NCBI RefSeq assembly: GCF_000723165.1
Contig: NZ_HG322949.1
Span: 4,237,251 to 4,273,382, forward strand
Direction: 5' to 3'
Origin: Janthinobacterium agaricidamnosum NBRC 102515 = DSM 9628
Lineage (GTDB): Bacteria > Pseudomonadota > Gammaproteobacteria > Burkholderiales > Burkholderiaceae_D
Length of the DNA stretch: 36,132 nt
Shown piece after piece: positions 23,194-32,970 of the stretch; the first letter of the stretch is position 1, and each line of letters opens with the position of its first letter. Under the pieces are notes generated by a model, which worked only from the letters and a program-made list of their open reading frames with translations, was not told the DNA's origin and did not search any database. A program made the position numbers and the translations under genes.

Positions 23194-23958
23194 ATGAAAT
23201 TAACCACCTGGAACGTCAACTCCCTGAAAGTGCGCCTGCCGCAAGTGTTGCAATGGCTGGCCGATAATCCGGTCGACATCCTGTGCCTGCAAGAGACCAA
23301 GCTGACCGACGATAAATTCCCCGTCGCCGAGATCGAGGCGGCCGGTTATCACGTGGTCTTCAGCGGCCAGAAAACCTATAACGGCGTGGCGATCCTGTCC
23401 AGGCTGCCGATCGAGGACGTGGTCAAGAACAATCCGCGCTATGAAGACGTGCAGCAGCGCATCCTGGCCGCCACCATAGCCGGCGTGCGGGTGGTGTGCG
23501 CCTATGTGCCGAACGGCCAGAGCGTCGATTCCGACAAATACGAATACAAGCTGGGCTGGCTGGCCGCGCTGCACGACTGGCTGGCCGAGGAAGCCGCGCG
23601 GCACCCGCAGCTGGCGGTGGTCGGCGACTACAATATCGCGCCGGACGACCGCGACGTGCACGACCCGGTCGCGTGGGCCGGCCAGGTGCTGGTGTCGGAC
23701 AAGGAGCGCGCGGCCTTGCAGCGCTTGCTCGACATCGGCCTGCACGACGCGTTCCGCCTGTTCGAGCAAGCGGAAAAATCGTTCAGCTGGTGGGATTACC
23801 GCCAGCTCGGCTTCCGCCTGAACAAGGGCTTGCGGATCGACCATATCCTGCTGTCGAAGGCGCTGGCCGAGCGCTGCAGCGCCTGCATCATCGACCGCGT
23901 GCCGCGCAAATGGGAACAGCCGTCGGACCACGCGCCGGTAGTCGCCACCATCGATTAA
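23194..23958 (+). CDS. xth: exodeoxyribonuclease III
   Basis: A 254-residue AP endonuclease/3'-5' exonuclease of base excision repair. Active-site motifs are intact: TWNVNSLKVRL (N-terminal Asn), LQETKLTDD (metal-binding Glu34), YVPNGQSVDSDKYEYKLGW, VGDYNIAPDDRDVHDP (Asp/Asn), FSWWDYR, LRIDHILLS and the C-terminal SDHAPV (Asp-His). Length is normal. Upstream (23073-23110) are sites like those of the S24 repressor, so damage-type control is plausible. A TATCAT -10-like box lies at 23149-23154 but no good -35 fits it. The stop overlaps the convergent GGDEF-EAL gene by 4 bases. Confidence 0.95.
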   Translation: MKLTTWNVNSLKVRLPQVLQWLADNPVDILCLQETKLTDDKFPVAEIEAAGYHVVFSGQKTYNGVAILSRLPIEDVVKNNPRYEDVQQRILAATIAGVRVVCAYVPNGQSVDSDKYEYKLGWLAALHDWLAEEAARHPQLAVVGDYNIAPDDRDVHDPVAWAGQVLVSDKERAALQRLLDIGLHDAFRLFEQAEKSFSWWDYRQLGFRLNKGLRIDHILLSKALAERCSACIIDRVPRKWEQPSDHAPVVATID

Positions 23959-26900
23959 TCCCCGGCCGGCGCGCGCAGCAGCAATTGCTCGGCGCTGTCT
24001 TGCGGCACCGGCTGCGAAAACAGATAACCCTGGGCGTAGCGGCAGCCGCCCTGGCGCAGCAGCGCGAACTGCTGTTCGGTTTCCACTCCTTCGGCCACGG
24101 CCGACAATAACAGGCTGTCGGCCAGCGCGATGATCGCCGCCACGATGGCGCGGTCTTCCGCGCTGTGCTCCAGGTCCTTGATGAAGGCGCGGTCGATCTT
24201 GACCTTTTTGACCGGGAAGCGTTTCAGGTAGGACAGGCTGGAATAACCGGTGCCGAAATCGTCGATCGACAGCCGGATGCCCATGCCGTTGATCTGGTCG
24301 AGGATTTCCAGCGTATGCGCGCCCTGCTGCATCAGCGCGGTTTCGGTGATTTCAAATTCCAGCAAGGATGGATCGACGCCGGTCTGCTCCAGGATGCGCC
24401 GGATCGACTCGACCAGGCCGCCGTGCATGAACTGGCGCGGCGACAGGTTCACCGCCAGCGGCACCGGCACCAGCCCCTGCCTTTTCCAGGCCATGATCTG
24501 TTCGCAGGCGCGCCGCATGACCCATTCGCCGATCGGCACGATCAGGCCGTTTTCTTCGATGATCGGAATGAAATTGTCCGGCAAGACCAGGCCGTGGCCC
24601 GGGCGGCGCCAGCGCAGCAGCACTTCCATCGCGTGCAGGCTGCGCGTCGCGGTATCGATGATGGGCTGGTAAAACAGTTCGAACTGCTGCTGCGCCAGCG
24701 CCACCCGCAGGCAGCTCTCCAGTTCGAAATGACGGGCCGCCGCCTGGTTCATTTTCTGCGTGAAGAACTGGTGGTTGTTGCGGCCGCTGGCCTTGGCGTG
24801 GTACATCGCCGCATCGGCGTGGCGCATCAGCGTGGCCACGTCCTCGCCATCGTCGGGATAAACGCAGATGCCGATCGACGGCGTGATGTGCAGCAGGTGC
24901 TGCTCGACCGGGAACGCGGCGGCCAGCGCCTCGATGATTTTCTCGGCCACCCGGCCGGCCTCGGCGGCCTTGCGGATGCCCGGCACCAGCACCACGAATT
25001 CGTCGCCGCCGAGACGCGCCACGGTGTCGCTGGCGCGTACCGCGCGGCACAGCCGGCCGGCCACTTCCTTCAGCAGGCTGTCGCCGGTCATGTGGCCCAG
25101 CGAATCGTTGATGGTCTTGAAACGGTCCAGGTCGATGAACATGACCGCCAGGCGCCGCTCGGCGCGCCGCGCCGCCAGCATGGCCCGGTCCAGCCGGTCG
25201 GACAGCAGCGCGCGGTTCGGCAAGCCGGTCAGGCTGTCGTGGTACGCCATGTGGTGCACCCGCGCCTCGGCCTGGCGCCGCTCGACGATCTCGCCTTGCA
25301 GCAGGCTGTTGGCGCCGGCCAGTTCGGCGGTGCGTTCCAGCACCCGCACTTCCAGCTCGTCGCGCGCGCGGCGCACCGCATCGGCCGCCTCGCGCCGCGC
25401 CGTGACGTCGTCCACCAGCCATACCGAACGGCCGTTGGCTTGCGCCAGGTCGAACGGCCGGCCCGACAGCCGCGCCCAGAAGGTGCCGCCATCCTTGCGC
25501 ACCAGCTGGTATTCCGACATATGCACCCGCCCGGCGCGAAAGTCGCCGGCCGTTTCCAGCCGCGCCGCATCCCATGCCGCCAGGTCGGGATACAGCAGCC
25601 GCACCGACTTGCCGTCGATTTCGCCCGGCCCGTAGCCGAACAATTCCTCCATCTTGGTGTTGCAGCGTAAATTGAAGCCGTTTTCGATCACCGCGATGCC
25701 CAGCACCGCGCTGTCGAGGATGGCCTGGTTTTCCAGCAGCGCATTGCGCAGCGATTCCTCGGCGCGCTTTTGCTCGCTGCGGTCTTCGATGATCCAGATC
25801 GTGCCCTGCGCGGTATCGGCCGGGTTGACCACGTAGCCGATCAGCTGCGCCCACAGCCTGCTGCCATCCTTGCGCTGCATGTCCACTTCGGTCTGGAATG
25901 GCTTGCCGACCGACAGGAAGGGAAACGCCGCCGCGCCCAGCTTTTCATACGATTCCTGCGAGGTGTACAGCGCGCGGCCGGGGATGCCCAGCCCCTCGTC
26001 GCCGTGGTAGCCGAACAGGTCGGCGAAACCGTGGTTGTAGCGGGTGATGACGCGGTTCTTGGTGAACAGGATGGCGACCGAGGCATTGGTCATGATGGCC
26101 TCGACTTCCATGTGGGTCTGGCGGCTTTCGCTGATGTCTTCCAGGATCCAGATCGAGCCATGCTCGCTATGTTCCTGGTCGACCGCCTTGGCGCGCACGC
26201 GGCACCAGAACAGCGTGCCGTCCTTGCGCTTGAAGCGGCATTCGCTTTTTTCGAACGGCTGGCCGCAGCCCAGCAATGGCGCCGCCTCGGCACCGAACGC
26301 CTCGTAATCGGATGGCGACGGGAACAGTCCGGCCGCCGGCTGGCCGACCAGCTCCTGCCGGGTATAACCGAACATCTCGGCAAAGCGCGGATTCGAACTG
26401 AGCATCAGGCGCGCCTTCGAAAACAGGATGCCGACCGACGCATTGTCGAGGATCGCCTTTTGCTCCAGCAGCAATTGCCGGGTCGCTTCCTCGGCCTCTT
26501 TCTGCTCGCTGCGGTCGTCGAAGATCCAGATCGTGTCGCGCGTGCCGCGCTCGGGATTGATCACATAACCGAAGGCGCGGGCCCAGAAGGTGCTGCCGTC
26601 CTGGCGCCGCATTTCCATCTCGGCCTGATACGGCTTGCCGCGCACCAGCAGCGGTCGGGCCTGCCTGGCCACCGCGTCATACGCGTCGCGGCTCGGATAC
26701 AGGCCATGCACCGGACAGCCGATGCCGCTGTCGCCGCTGAAGCCGAAAAACTCGGCGAAGCGCTGGTTGTAGCGCAAGATGCGCTTGCCGCGCTGGAAGC
26801 CGATCGCCAGCGGCGCATTGTCCATCACCGCCTGCATTTCCAGCATCGAACGGCGCAGCCGGTCGGCGTCGCGCCGGTGGCTGCTGATGTCTTCCATGAT

Positions 26901-27599
26901 CCACACCGTGCCGTCGCGGGGATTCAACGGGTCGATCGCGCGCCCGTGCAGCCGGCACCACAGCAAGGCGCCATCCTTGCGGCGCAATTGCAGCTCGCCG
27001 CGGAACGGCCGCCCCTTGGCCAGCAACGGCCCGGCCTCGCGGCCCAGTTCGGCGTAATCCTGTTCCGAACGGTACACGATCAGGGCGCTCTCGCCTTGCA
27101 GTTCATGGCGTGCGTAACCGAGCATTTCAGCGGCGCGGATATTGCACTCCTGGATCATGCCGGCCTTGGAAAACAAGATGCCGACGGCGGCGTTTTCCAG
27201 GATCGCCTGCTCTTCCAGCAGCGTCTTGCGCAATGCCTGCTGGTCGCGCTGGTGCACGCTGACGTCGTTGAACATCAGCGTCGCGCCGCCGCCAGCCGGC
27301 AACGGCTTGGCCCAGATCTGCACCGCCAGCGTGCCCGCCGCGCCCTGCAGCTGGCTGTCCCACCGGCGTTCGATGCCGTCGTGCGCGGTCGCCTCGCTCA
27401 GGCAGGCGCTGCCGGATACGCGGCATGCGGGCGTGAAGCAATCGGCCAGCAAGCGTCCGCACAGGTCGCGCCCCAGCATGCTGGTCAGCGCTGGATTGAC
27501 GGCGCTCACCAGGCCGCCGCTGTCGCAGGCGCAAGCCGGCAAGCCGATCAATTGCAAGGCGCCGCTTATCAAATCGGCAGAGGTCGAAGCTCGGTTCAT
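23955..27599 (-). CDS. six-PAS GGDEF-EAL cyclic-di-GMP protein
   Basis: A 1214-residue soluble sensor for c-di-GMP metabolism. Six PAS units occupy about residues 5-750 with a period near 120; units 2-5 share wording such as NASVGILFSKA, RKDGTLFWCR and GTIWILEDIS. A coiled-coil-like linker (about 745-780) leads to the GGDEF domain, with intact GGDEF near residue 863. The EAL domain follows with EVL near 990 (the metal-binding Glu is kept), ITET, DDFGTG, KIDRAFI and AEGVET. Both activities look intact. The start is uncertain: MNRASTSAD at 27599 has no good ribosome binding site, and the frame runs on to 27719. No membrane segment is seen. Confidence 0.9.
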   Translation of the reverse strand: MNRASTSADLISGALQLIGLPACACDSGGLVSAVNPALTSMLGRDLCGRLLADCFTPACRVSGSACLSEATAHDGIERRWDSQLQGAAGTLAVQIWAKPLPAGGGATLMFNDVSVHQRDQQALRKTLLEEQAILENAAVGILFSKAGMIQECNIRAAEMLGYARHELQGESALIVYRSEQDYAELGREAGPLLAKGRPFRGELQLRRKDGALLWCRLHGRAIDPLNPRDGTVWIMEDISSHRRDADRLRRSMLEMQAVMDNAPLAIGFQRGKRILRYNQRFAEFFGFSGDSGIGCPVHGLYPSRDAYDAVARQARPLLVRGKPYQAEMEMRRQDGSTFWARAFGYVINPERGTRDTIWIFDDRSEQKEAEEATRQLLLEQKAILDNASVGILFSKARLMLSSNPRFAEMFGYTRQELVGQPAAGLFPSPSDYEAFGAEAAPLLGCGQPFEKSECRFKRKDGTLFWCRVRAKAVDQEHSEHGSIWILEDISESRQTHMEVEAIMTNASVAILFTKNRVITRYNHGFADLFGYHGDEGLGIPGRALYTSQESYEKLGAAAFPFLSVGKPFQTEVDMQRKDGSRLWAQLIGYVVNPADTAQGTIWIIEDRSEQKRAEESLRNALLENQAILDSAVLGIAVIENGFNLRCNTKMEELFGYGPGEIDGKSVRLLYPDLAAWDAARLETAGDFRAGRVHMSEYQLVRKDGGTFWARLSGRPFDLAQANGRSVWLVDDVTARREAADAVRRARDELEVRVLERTAELAGANSLLQGEIVERRQAEARVHHMAYHDSLTGLPNRALLSDRLDRAMLAARRAERRLAVMFIDLDRFKTINDSLGHMTGDSLLKEVAGRLCRAVRASDTVARLGGDEFVVLVPGIRKAAEAGRVAEKIIEALAAAFPVEQHLLHITPSIGICVYPDDGEDVATLMRHADAAMYHAKASGRNNHQFFTQKMNQAAARHFELESCLRVALAQQQFELFYQPIIDTATRSLHAMEVLLRWRRPGHGLVLPDNFIPIIEENGLIVPIGEWVMRRACEQIMAWKRQGLVPVPLAVNLSPRQFMHGGLVESIRRILEQTGVDPSLLEFEITETALMQQGAHTLEILDQINGMGIRLSIDDFGTGYSSLSYLKRFPVKKVKIDRAFIKDLEHSAEDRAIVAAIIALADSLLLSAVAEGVETEQQFALLRQGGCRYAQGYLFSQPVPQDSAEQLLLRAPAGD

Positions 27600-27700
27600 G
27601 GACACCAGTACAGCAGTTAAGAAAGGCCGCCTGACAGCGTAACGCCCCCAAATCATAAACCAGATTGCGCACTGGTTGACATCATCATTGGCCCGGCAGC

Positions 27701-27735
27701 GTTTCATCAGCCGTCTCATATTGAAACAATGAAAC
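27701..27735. promoter_or_regulatory. inverted repeat upstream of the PrpR-type regulator
   Basis: GTTTCAT (27701-27707) and ATGAAAC (27729-27735) form a 7-bp dyad with 21 bases between. A further TTGAAAC lies at 27721-27727. Position in the divergent gap fits an operator for the regulator itself. Confidence 0.45.
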
Positions 27736-27756
27736 GGGATCGATTAAAATAAGCCG

Positions 27757-29397
27757 ATGCGCCGCCTCCCTTCCCCGCCCCTGGACAGCAACGACAAGCC
27801 TGTCATCTGGACCGTGTCCGTATCGCGCCTGTTCGACCTGTTCCGCGACATCACGCTGGAATACGACCACCTGGCCACCATCGAACCGATCAACCTCGGC
27901 TTCGACGACGCGGCGCGCCATATCCGCGAACGCATGGCCACCGAACGCTGCGACGCGGTAATCGCGGCCGGCTCCAACGGCGCCTACCTGAAAGGCCGCC
28001 TGTCGGTGCCGTTGGTCATCGCCAAGGCCAGCGGCTTCGACGTGATGCAGGCGCTGGTGCGGGCGCGCCGCGTATCGCCGCGCATCGGCGTCATCACCTA
28101 CCAGGAAGCGATGCCGGAGCTGCTTGAATTCAGCGCCACCTTCGGTTTCCCGATTGCCCAGCGCACCTACGCCACCGAAGAGGATGCGCGGGCCCAGATC
28201 AACGACTTGAAAGCGGCCGGCATCAAGGTCATCGTCGGCGCCGGCCTGATCACCGACCTGGCCGAAGAAGCGGGCCTGACCGGCGTATTCCTGTATTCCG
28301 CCGCCTCGATCCGGCGCGCCTTCGACGATGCGCTGGAACTGGCGCGCCTGACCCAGCTCGAATCGAACCGCGGCCGGCGCGTCGCGGTAGCCGACACCTT
28401 GCAAGCGAAACACGGCTTGCACGATTTGCGCGGCGTTTCGCCGGCAATGGAAAAACTGCGCCAGTCGGTGGTACTGTATGCCAAGTCTCCCGCCACAGTA
28501 TTGATCCAGGGCGAAACTGGTTGTGGCAAGGAACTAGTTGCGCAGGCAATTCACCGCGAAAGTCCGCGCAGCCTGGGGCCGAACCGGCCGTTCGTCGCCG
28601 TCAATTGCGGCGCCATCGCCGAATCGCTGCTGGAGTCGGAATTGTTCGGCCATGAAGAAGGCGCGTTCACCGGCGCGCGGCGCGGCGGCCACGCCGGCCT
28701 GTTCGAGGCGGCCAACGGCGGCACGCTGCTGCTCGACGAGGTCGGCGAAATGCCGCTGGCCTTGCAAACCCGCTTGCTGCGCGTGCTCGAAGAGCGTGAA
28801 GTGGTGCGGGTCGGCGGCACCCGCCCGGTGGCCGTCAATGTGCGCATCATCAGCGCCACCCATTGCGACCTGGAACAGCGCGTGCGCGAAGGCCGCTTCC
28901 GGGCCGACCTGTTTTACCGGCTGGCGGTGCTGCGCCTGCATGTGCCGCCGCTGCGCGAGCGTCCGGACGACATCATGAGCCTGATGCTGTGGTCGTTGAA
29001 AAACGCGCTGGCGGCGCTCGGCGCGCGGCCGCATCCGAACCTGCCCGCAGAACTGGACGCTTGCGCCGCGCTGCTGGCAGGCCACCGCTGGCCCGGCAAT
29101 GTACGCGAATTGCGCAACCTGGCCGAACGCCTGGCGCTGTTCCTGGCGGCCGAACCGCTGCAGGCGCTGACGCCGAATTTCGTGCTCGGGGCAGCGCCGG
29201 AGCTGGCACCGCAATTGACGCCAGAACCTCAGCGCTCCGATGCGCCTCCGGCGCAGGTCTACCTCAATCCGCCGCAGCGACGCGAAAGCGCCACCGAGGT
29301 GCTGGCCCGCTTCGGCGGCAAGCGCGATGCCGCCGCCGACTATCTCGGCATCAGCCGCACCACGCTGTGGCGCAAGCTGCGCGCCGAGCAGGCCTGA
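27757..29397 (+). CDS. prpR: PrpR-type sigma-54-dependent activator
   Basis: A 546-residue bacterial enhancer-binding protein. Residues about 15-200 are a PrpR_N domain, the effector domain that senses 2-methylcitrate in PrpR. The AAA+ domain has Walker A GETGCGKE (252-259), the sigma-54 contact loop GAFTGA (302-307) and Walker [10 protein letters not shown]. The C-terminus has a Fis-type helix-turn-helix ([18 protein letters not shown]). All key motifs are intact. In many Proteobacteria prpR is divergent from prpBCD, but here the neighbours are a GGDEF-EAL gene and a protease gene. The effector may therefore differ, and the propionate role is family inference. Confidence 0.85.
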   Translation: MRRLPSPPLDSNDKPVIWTVSVSRLFDLFRDITLEYDHLATIEPINLGFDDAARHIRERMATERCDAVIAAGSNGAYLKGRLSVPLVIAKASGFDVMQALVRARRVSPRIGVITYQEAMPELLEFSATFGFPIAQRTYATEEDARAQINDLKAAGIKVIVGAGLITDLAEEAGLTGVFLYSAASIRRAFDDALELARLTQLESNRGRRVAVADTLQAKHGLHDLRGVSPAMEKLRQSVVLYAKSPATVLIQGETGCGKELVAQAIHRESPRSLGPNRPFVAVNCGAIAESLLESELFGHEEGAFTGARRGGHAGLFEAANGGTLLLDEVGEMPLALQTRLLRVLEEREVVRVGGTRPVAVNVRIISATHCDLEQRVREGRFRADLFYRLAVLRLHVPPLRERPDDIMSLMLWSLKNALAALGARPHPNLPAELDACAALLAGHRWPGNVRELRNLAERLALFLAAEPLQALTPNFVLGAAPELAPQLTPEPQRSDAPPAQVYLNPPQRRESATEVLARFGGKRDAAADYLGISRTTLWRKLRAEQA

Positions 29398-29409
29398 AGC
29401 CTCTCGATA

Positions 29410-32400
29410 CTAATACTTCAGCGCCGGGATCGCCTGCGGCCGGTATTGCGGCACCGGCTGGTCCTTCAGTTTCCTGGTCAGCATGTCGAGCGCCACTTCC
29501 AGTTGGCGGTCGGCGCCGTTGAAGGTCGCATGCGGCGGGTTGTCGACTTCGACATCCGGCGCCACCCCGACGCCTTCGATCAGCCATTGGCCGTCGGCGC
29601 CGAACTGGCCGCTTTCGGCGACCCGCGCCATGCCGCTGTCGCTCAGCTGGGTGTTATCGCCGAGCCAGACGCCGGCGCCGGCGGTGCGCTTGCCGACCAG
29701 CGGTCCCAGTCCCAGCGCCTTGATGCCGGCGGCGAAAGTCTCGCCATCCGAATACGTCAGTTCGTCGACCAGCACCACCAGGTGGCCGCGGAAGGTGTTC
29801 TGCATGTTCGACGATGGCTGCAAGCCGGGAGCGGACCAGAAGGCCCACGCCTTGCGCAACAGTTTTTCGATGATCCAGCTATCGATATTGCCGCCGTTAT
29901 TGCGGCGCACATCGATGATCAGGCCGTCGCGGTTGATGTTGGCGTAAAAGTCGCGCGCAAACGCGGCGATGTCGGACGCGCCCATGGCCCGCAAGTGCAG
30001 GTAGCCGATGCGCCCCTGCGACACTTGCGCCACCTGCGCGGCGCGGCTTTGTTCCCAGTCGCTGTAGCGCAGCGCATTATGCCTGGCCATATTCACCGGC
30101 AGCACGATCATCGCGCGCGGCGCCTGCTTGCCGCGCCGGACTTGCAGCAGCACCTGCTTGTCGGCCTGGTTCAGCAGCAGGTCGGCGATATCGCGCGCCT
30201 CCAGCACCGACTTGCCGTTGACGGCGGTGATCAGGTCGCCTTCCCTGACATCGACGTCGGCGCGCGCCAGCGGCGAACGTTCCAGCGGCAACTCCGCTTC
30301 GCTGCGGTAAATCCGCTCGACCACATAACCTTCGGGGGTGCGCGCCAGCACCGCGCCGAGGCCGGCCGGCGTGCCTTCCTGCGCCGGCCGGCGCAATTCG
30401 CCGGGCCGGATTTGCGAATGCAGCGCGCCGACTTCGCTGACCATCATGCCCAGCACATCGTTCAATTCGGCGCGGTCGGTGACCCGTTCGACCAGCGGCG
30501 CATATTTGTCGCGCACGCCGTTCCAGTTCACGCCGCGCATCTTGACGTCGTACAGGAAGTCGCGGTGGAAGCGCCACGCATCGTTGAACATCTGGCGCCA
30601 TTCGAGCCGCGGATTCGACACAAAACTCCAGTCGTCGACCTTGACCTTGGCCTTGCTGACATCGGCCGGCGCCTTCGGCCCCGCGTCGACCACCAGCATG
30701 TCCCCGGGCGCGCCGGCGGCGAAGGTGCGGTAATACACATGCTTTTTATTTTGCGCCAGATCGTATTCGCGCACGTTCGCGGCAAACACTTCCGGCAACG
30801 GGCCATTGCCGGCGATCGCCAGCGTTTTCAGGGTGGCCTTGCCTTCGGTGCCGTCCTGCTCCAGGAAGTACAGGCGCTTGTCATCCATCGTCAAGCCGCT
30901 GTAGTTGCCGGAGGCCAGCGGTACTTCATACAAGCGCTGCGCCAGGCCGGCATACACCACGGCCGGCAATCGCGGCACGGTTTTATCGACGGGCTGAGCT
31001 GCTGCCTTCGCGACGGCTTTCTCGACCACTTTCTCGGCGGCTTTTTCCGCCACTTTTTCATCCGCCGTTTCCGGCGGCTTGATACCCGGCTTGCTCAATT
31101 CATCGTCGGGCTTGAACGGGAAGCGGTTACCGGGCTGCAAGGCCAACGCAAACACTCCGACCCGCTTGTCGAACACCGGCCCCATATTGCGGTCGCCCCA
31201 CGGCGAACCGTTGGCCAGTTTAAAATTGCGTGCCGACAGGAAGTACAGCCAGCGGCCGTCCGGCGAAAATACCGGCGAACTGGACGTGTAGCGGTCGCTG
31301 GTGACAAAATCGAGCTGCTTCGACTGCAAGTTATACAAGCCGATCTGTTCGCGCTGTTCATTGCTGGCCACCCGCACCACGGCCAGGTTCTTGCTGTCCG
31401 GCGACCACAACACTTCTTCATGCTTGTCGACGCCCGCCTTGCCGGCGTCGTCGATGATCACATTGGTCCTGGCCACCAGGTCGAACAGCCAGAAACGGCC
31501 GCGCTTGTCGGTATGGGCCAGCCAGCGGCCATCCGGCGACGGGTACAGTTTCCAGCGGAAGTTATTGCCGTCACGCGTCAATTGCTCGCCATGGCCGGAA
31601 CCGTCGGCGGCGAATTTCCAGATTTCGTTTTCGCCGCTGGTATCGACGATCGCATACACCGATTTTTCATCCTGGCTGAACACCGCGTCGCGCGCCCGCG
31701 CGCCTTCCGGCACGGCGATTTCGACACGGCGCGCGCTGCCGGTGCCGGCGATGCTGACCCGGCCGCGCGCGGTCAGGATGATGCGCTCATCCTTGCCCGA
31801 CAATTGCACATTGGTCAGGTTATCCAGCGGCGAGCGGATCTGGCGCGCGCGCTGCTGGTCGAAATCGGAGACCAGGCTGATTTTCAGCGCCTGGTCGTTT
31901 TCAGTCGCCAGGTCCAGCACGTGCAAGTCGGCGCCGATCTGGAACACGATCTTGCCATCGCCCAGCGCGGCGTTGCGCACGTCCCAATCCTTGTAGGCCG
32001 TCAATGAACGGCGGCCGCTGCCATCCGGATTCATCACCCACAGATTGTCGGCGCCCTTGCGGTCGCTGATGAAATACACTTGCCCCTGCCACCACATCGG
32101 CCGCTTGTCGTTGCCCTTATCATTGCCGCGCAACAGTTCGGCTTCGCCCTTGCCATCCAGTTCATAGCGCCATAATTGCGCATGCGCGCCGCCCCGGTAA
32201 TGCTTGACGTTATCGTTGGTCAGCGCCAGGCCGAAGCGCGTGAAATACAGCGTCTTGCCGCTGTCATCGAGCACCGCGTCATTCGCGTCGGCCACCGGGA
32301 ACACGCGCCTGATCATGCTGGCCGGATCGATCGCGGCAACGATGCGGTAACCGGACGGGCCGCCGCTGCCTTGCGTACTGAATAGCACTTCGCCCTGCGC

Positions 32401-32754
32401 GGTCCAGCCCAGCACGATGGCGCTACCGTTCTCAAACGATAGTCGCCGCGGCAAACCGCCGGCCAGCGGCATCACATACACTTCCTGCGCGCCCTCATAC
32501 GACGCCGAAAAAGCGACCCAGCGGCCGTCGCGCGAAATCGCGGCATTGGTTTCGGCGGCCGGGTGCGTCGTCAGCCGCTGCGCCGCGCCGCCCTGTGCGC
32601 CGGTACGCCACAAATCGCCCTCGGCGGTGAACACCACGCTATCGCCGCGAATCGCGGGAAAACGGAAATAAGCGTCGGCGGCATGGGCCTGGCTGGCCCA
32701 GCCGGACCACAGGCCGGCGGACAGCAGGGAAAAAGCGAGTATCGAGAGTTTCAT
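29410..32754 (-). CDS. tricorn-like S41 family protease
   Basis: A 1114-residue exported protease. The signal peptide ends near HAADAYF (about residue 25). A beta-propeller region with TolB/WD-type repeats (SRDGRWVAFSA, SPDGRWLAHTD, SPDGRWLYFLS) fills about 30-690, followed by a C1-like domain, a PDZ domain (about 830-900) and the S41 catalytic domain. The likely catalytic residues are His779 (ALHSQ) and Ser1002 (TYSDGE), with an acidic residue after it. The layout matches tricorn protease homologues of bacteria, which degrade peptides from larger proteases. A Glu/Lys/Ala-rich insert (about 565-590) of repeated EKxxEK units interrupts the propeller. In archaea the protein is cytosolic; this one is predicted periplasmic. 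Confidence 0.9.
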   Translation of the reverse strand: MKLSILAFSLLSAGLWSGWASQAHAADAYFRFPAIRGDSVVFTAEGDLWRTGAQGGAAQRLTTHPAAETNAAISRDGRWVAFSASYEGAQEVYVMPLAGGLPRRLSFENGSAIVLGWTAQGEVLFSTQGSGGPSGYRIVAAIDPASMIRRVFPVADANDAVLDDSGKTLYFTRFGLALTNDNVKHYRGGAHAQLWRYELDGKGEAELLRGNDKGNDKRPMWWQGQVYFISDRKGADNLWVMNPDGSGRRSLTAYKDWDVRNAALGDGKIVFQIGADLHVLDLATENDQALKISLVSDFDQQRARQIRSPLDNLTNVQLSGKDERIILTARGRVSIAGTGSARRVEIAVPEGARARDAVFSQDEKSVYAIVDTSGENEIWKFAADGSGHGEQLTRDGNNFRWKLYPSPDGRWLAHTDKRGRFWLFDLVARTNVIIDDAGKAGVDKHEEVLWSPDSKNLAVVRVASNEQREQIGLYNLQSKQLDFVTSDRYTSSSPVFSPDGRWLYFLSARNFKLANGSPWGDRNMGPVFDKRVGVFALALQPGNRFPFKPDDELSKPGIKPPETADEKVAEKAAEKVVEKAVAKAAAQPVDKTVPRLPAVVYAGLAQRLYEVPLASGNYSGLTMDDKRLYFLEQDGTEGKATLKTLAIAGNGPLPEVFAANVREYDLAQNKKHVYYRTFAAGAPGDMLVVDAGPKAPADVSKAKVKVDDWSFVSNPRLEWRQMFNDAWRFHRDFLYDVKMRGVNWNGVRDKYAPLVERVTDRAELNDVLGMMVSEVGALHSQIRPGELRRPAQEGTPAGLGAVLARTPEGYVVERIYRSEAELPLERSPLARADVDVREGDLITAVNGKSVLEARDIADLLLNQADKQVLLQVRRGKQAPRAMIVLPVNMARHNALRYSDWEQSRAAQVAQVSQGRIGYLHLRAMGASDIAAFARDFYANINRDGLIIDVRRNNGGNIDSWIIEKLLRKAWAFWSAPGLQPSSNMQNTFRGHLVVLVDELTYSDGETFAAGIKALGLGPLVGKRTAGAGVWLGDNTQLSDSGMARVAESGQFGADGQWLIEGVGVAPDVEVDNPPHATFNGADRQLEVALDMLTRKLKDQPVPQYRPQAIPALKY

Positions 32755-32920
32755 GGCTTGGGGGCAGAAGAGCTGCGCAAATTAGCTTTACGCCGGGAAA
32801 CTAATTCTGGCACAGCTTGTCGCTGCCAAACCAAGCTTTTTTATCACGATTGTCGTATTTTGATGCTTTTTTTGAACTATCGATTTGCTAGCAATAGTAA
32901 ATACGCCATAAACCGGGCGT

Positions 32921-32955
32921 AAAAAAACCCGCGCCGCTGAATGCGGGCGGGTTTT
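32921..32955 (-). terminator. intrinsic terminator of clpS-clpA
   Basis: On the minus strand AAAACCCGC pairs with GCGGGTTTT around an inner stem CCGC-ATTCA-GCGG, and seven T end the structure. It lies 15 bases behind the clpA stop. Confidence 0.85.
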
Positions 32956-32970
32956 CTGGAGAAAACAGCT

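Noticed and set aside
25770..27620. 616-residue plus-strand frame opposite the PAS protein
   Set aside because: It is antisense to clear PAS, GGDEF and EAL domains and shows no domain of its own; it is a product of codon bias.
29446..32007. 853-residue plus-strand frame opposite the tricorn-like protease
   Set aside because: Antisense shadow of a high-GC gene with recognisable catalytic motifs; the translation is Arg/His/Gln-rich and domainless.
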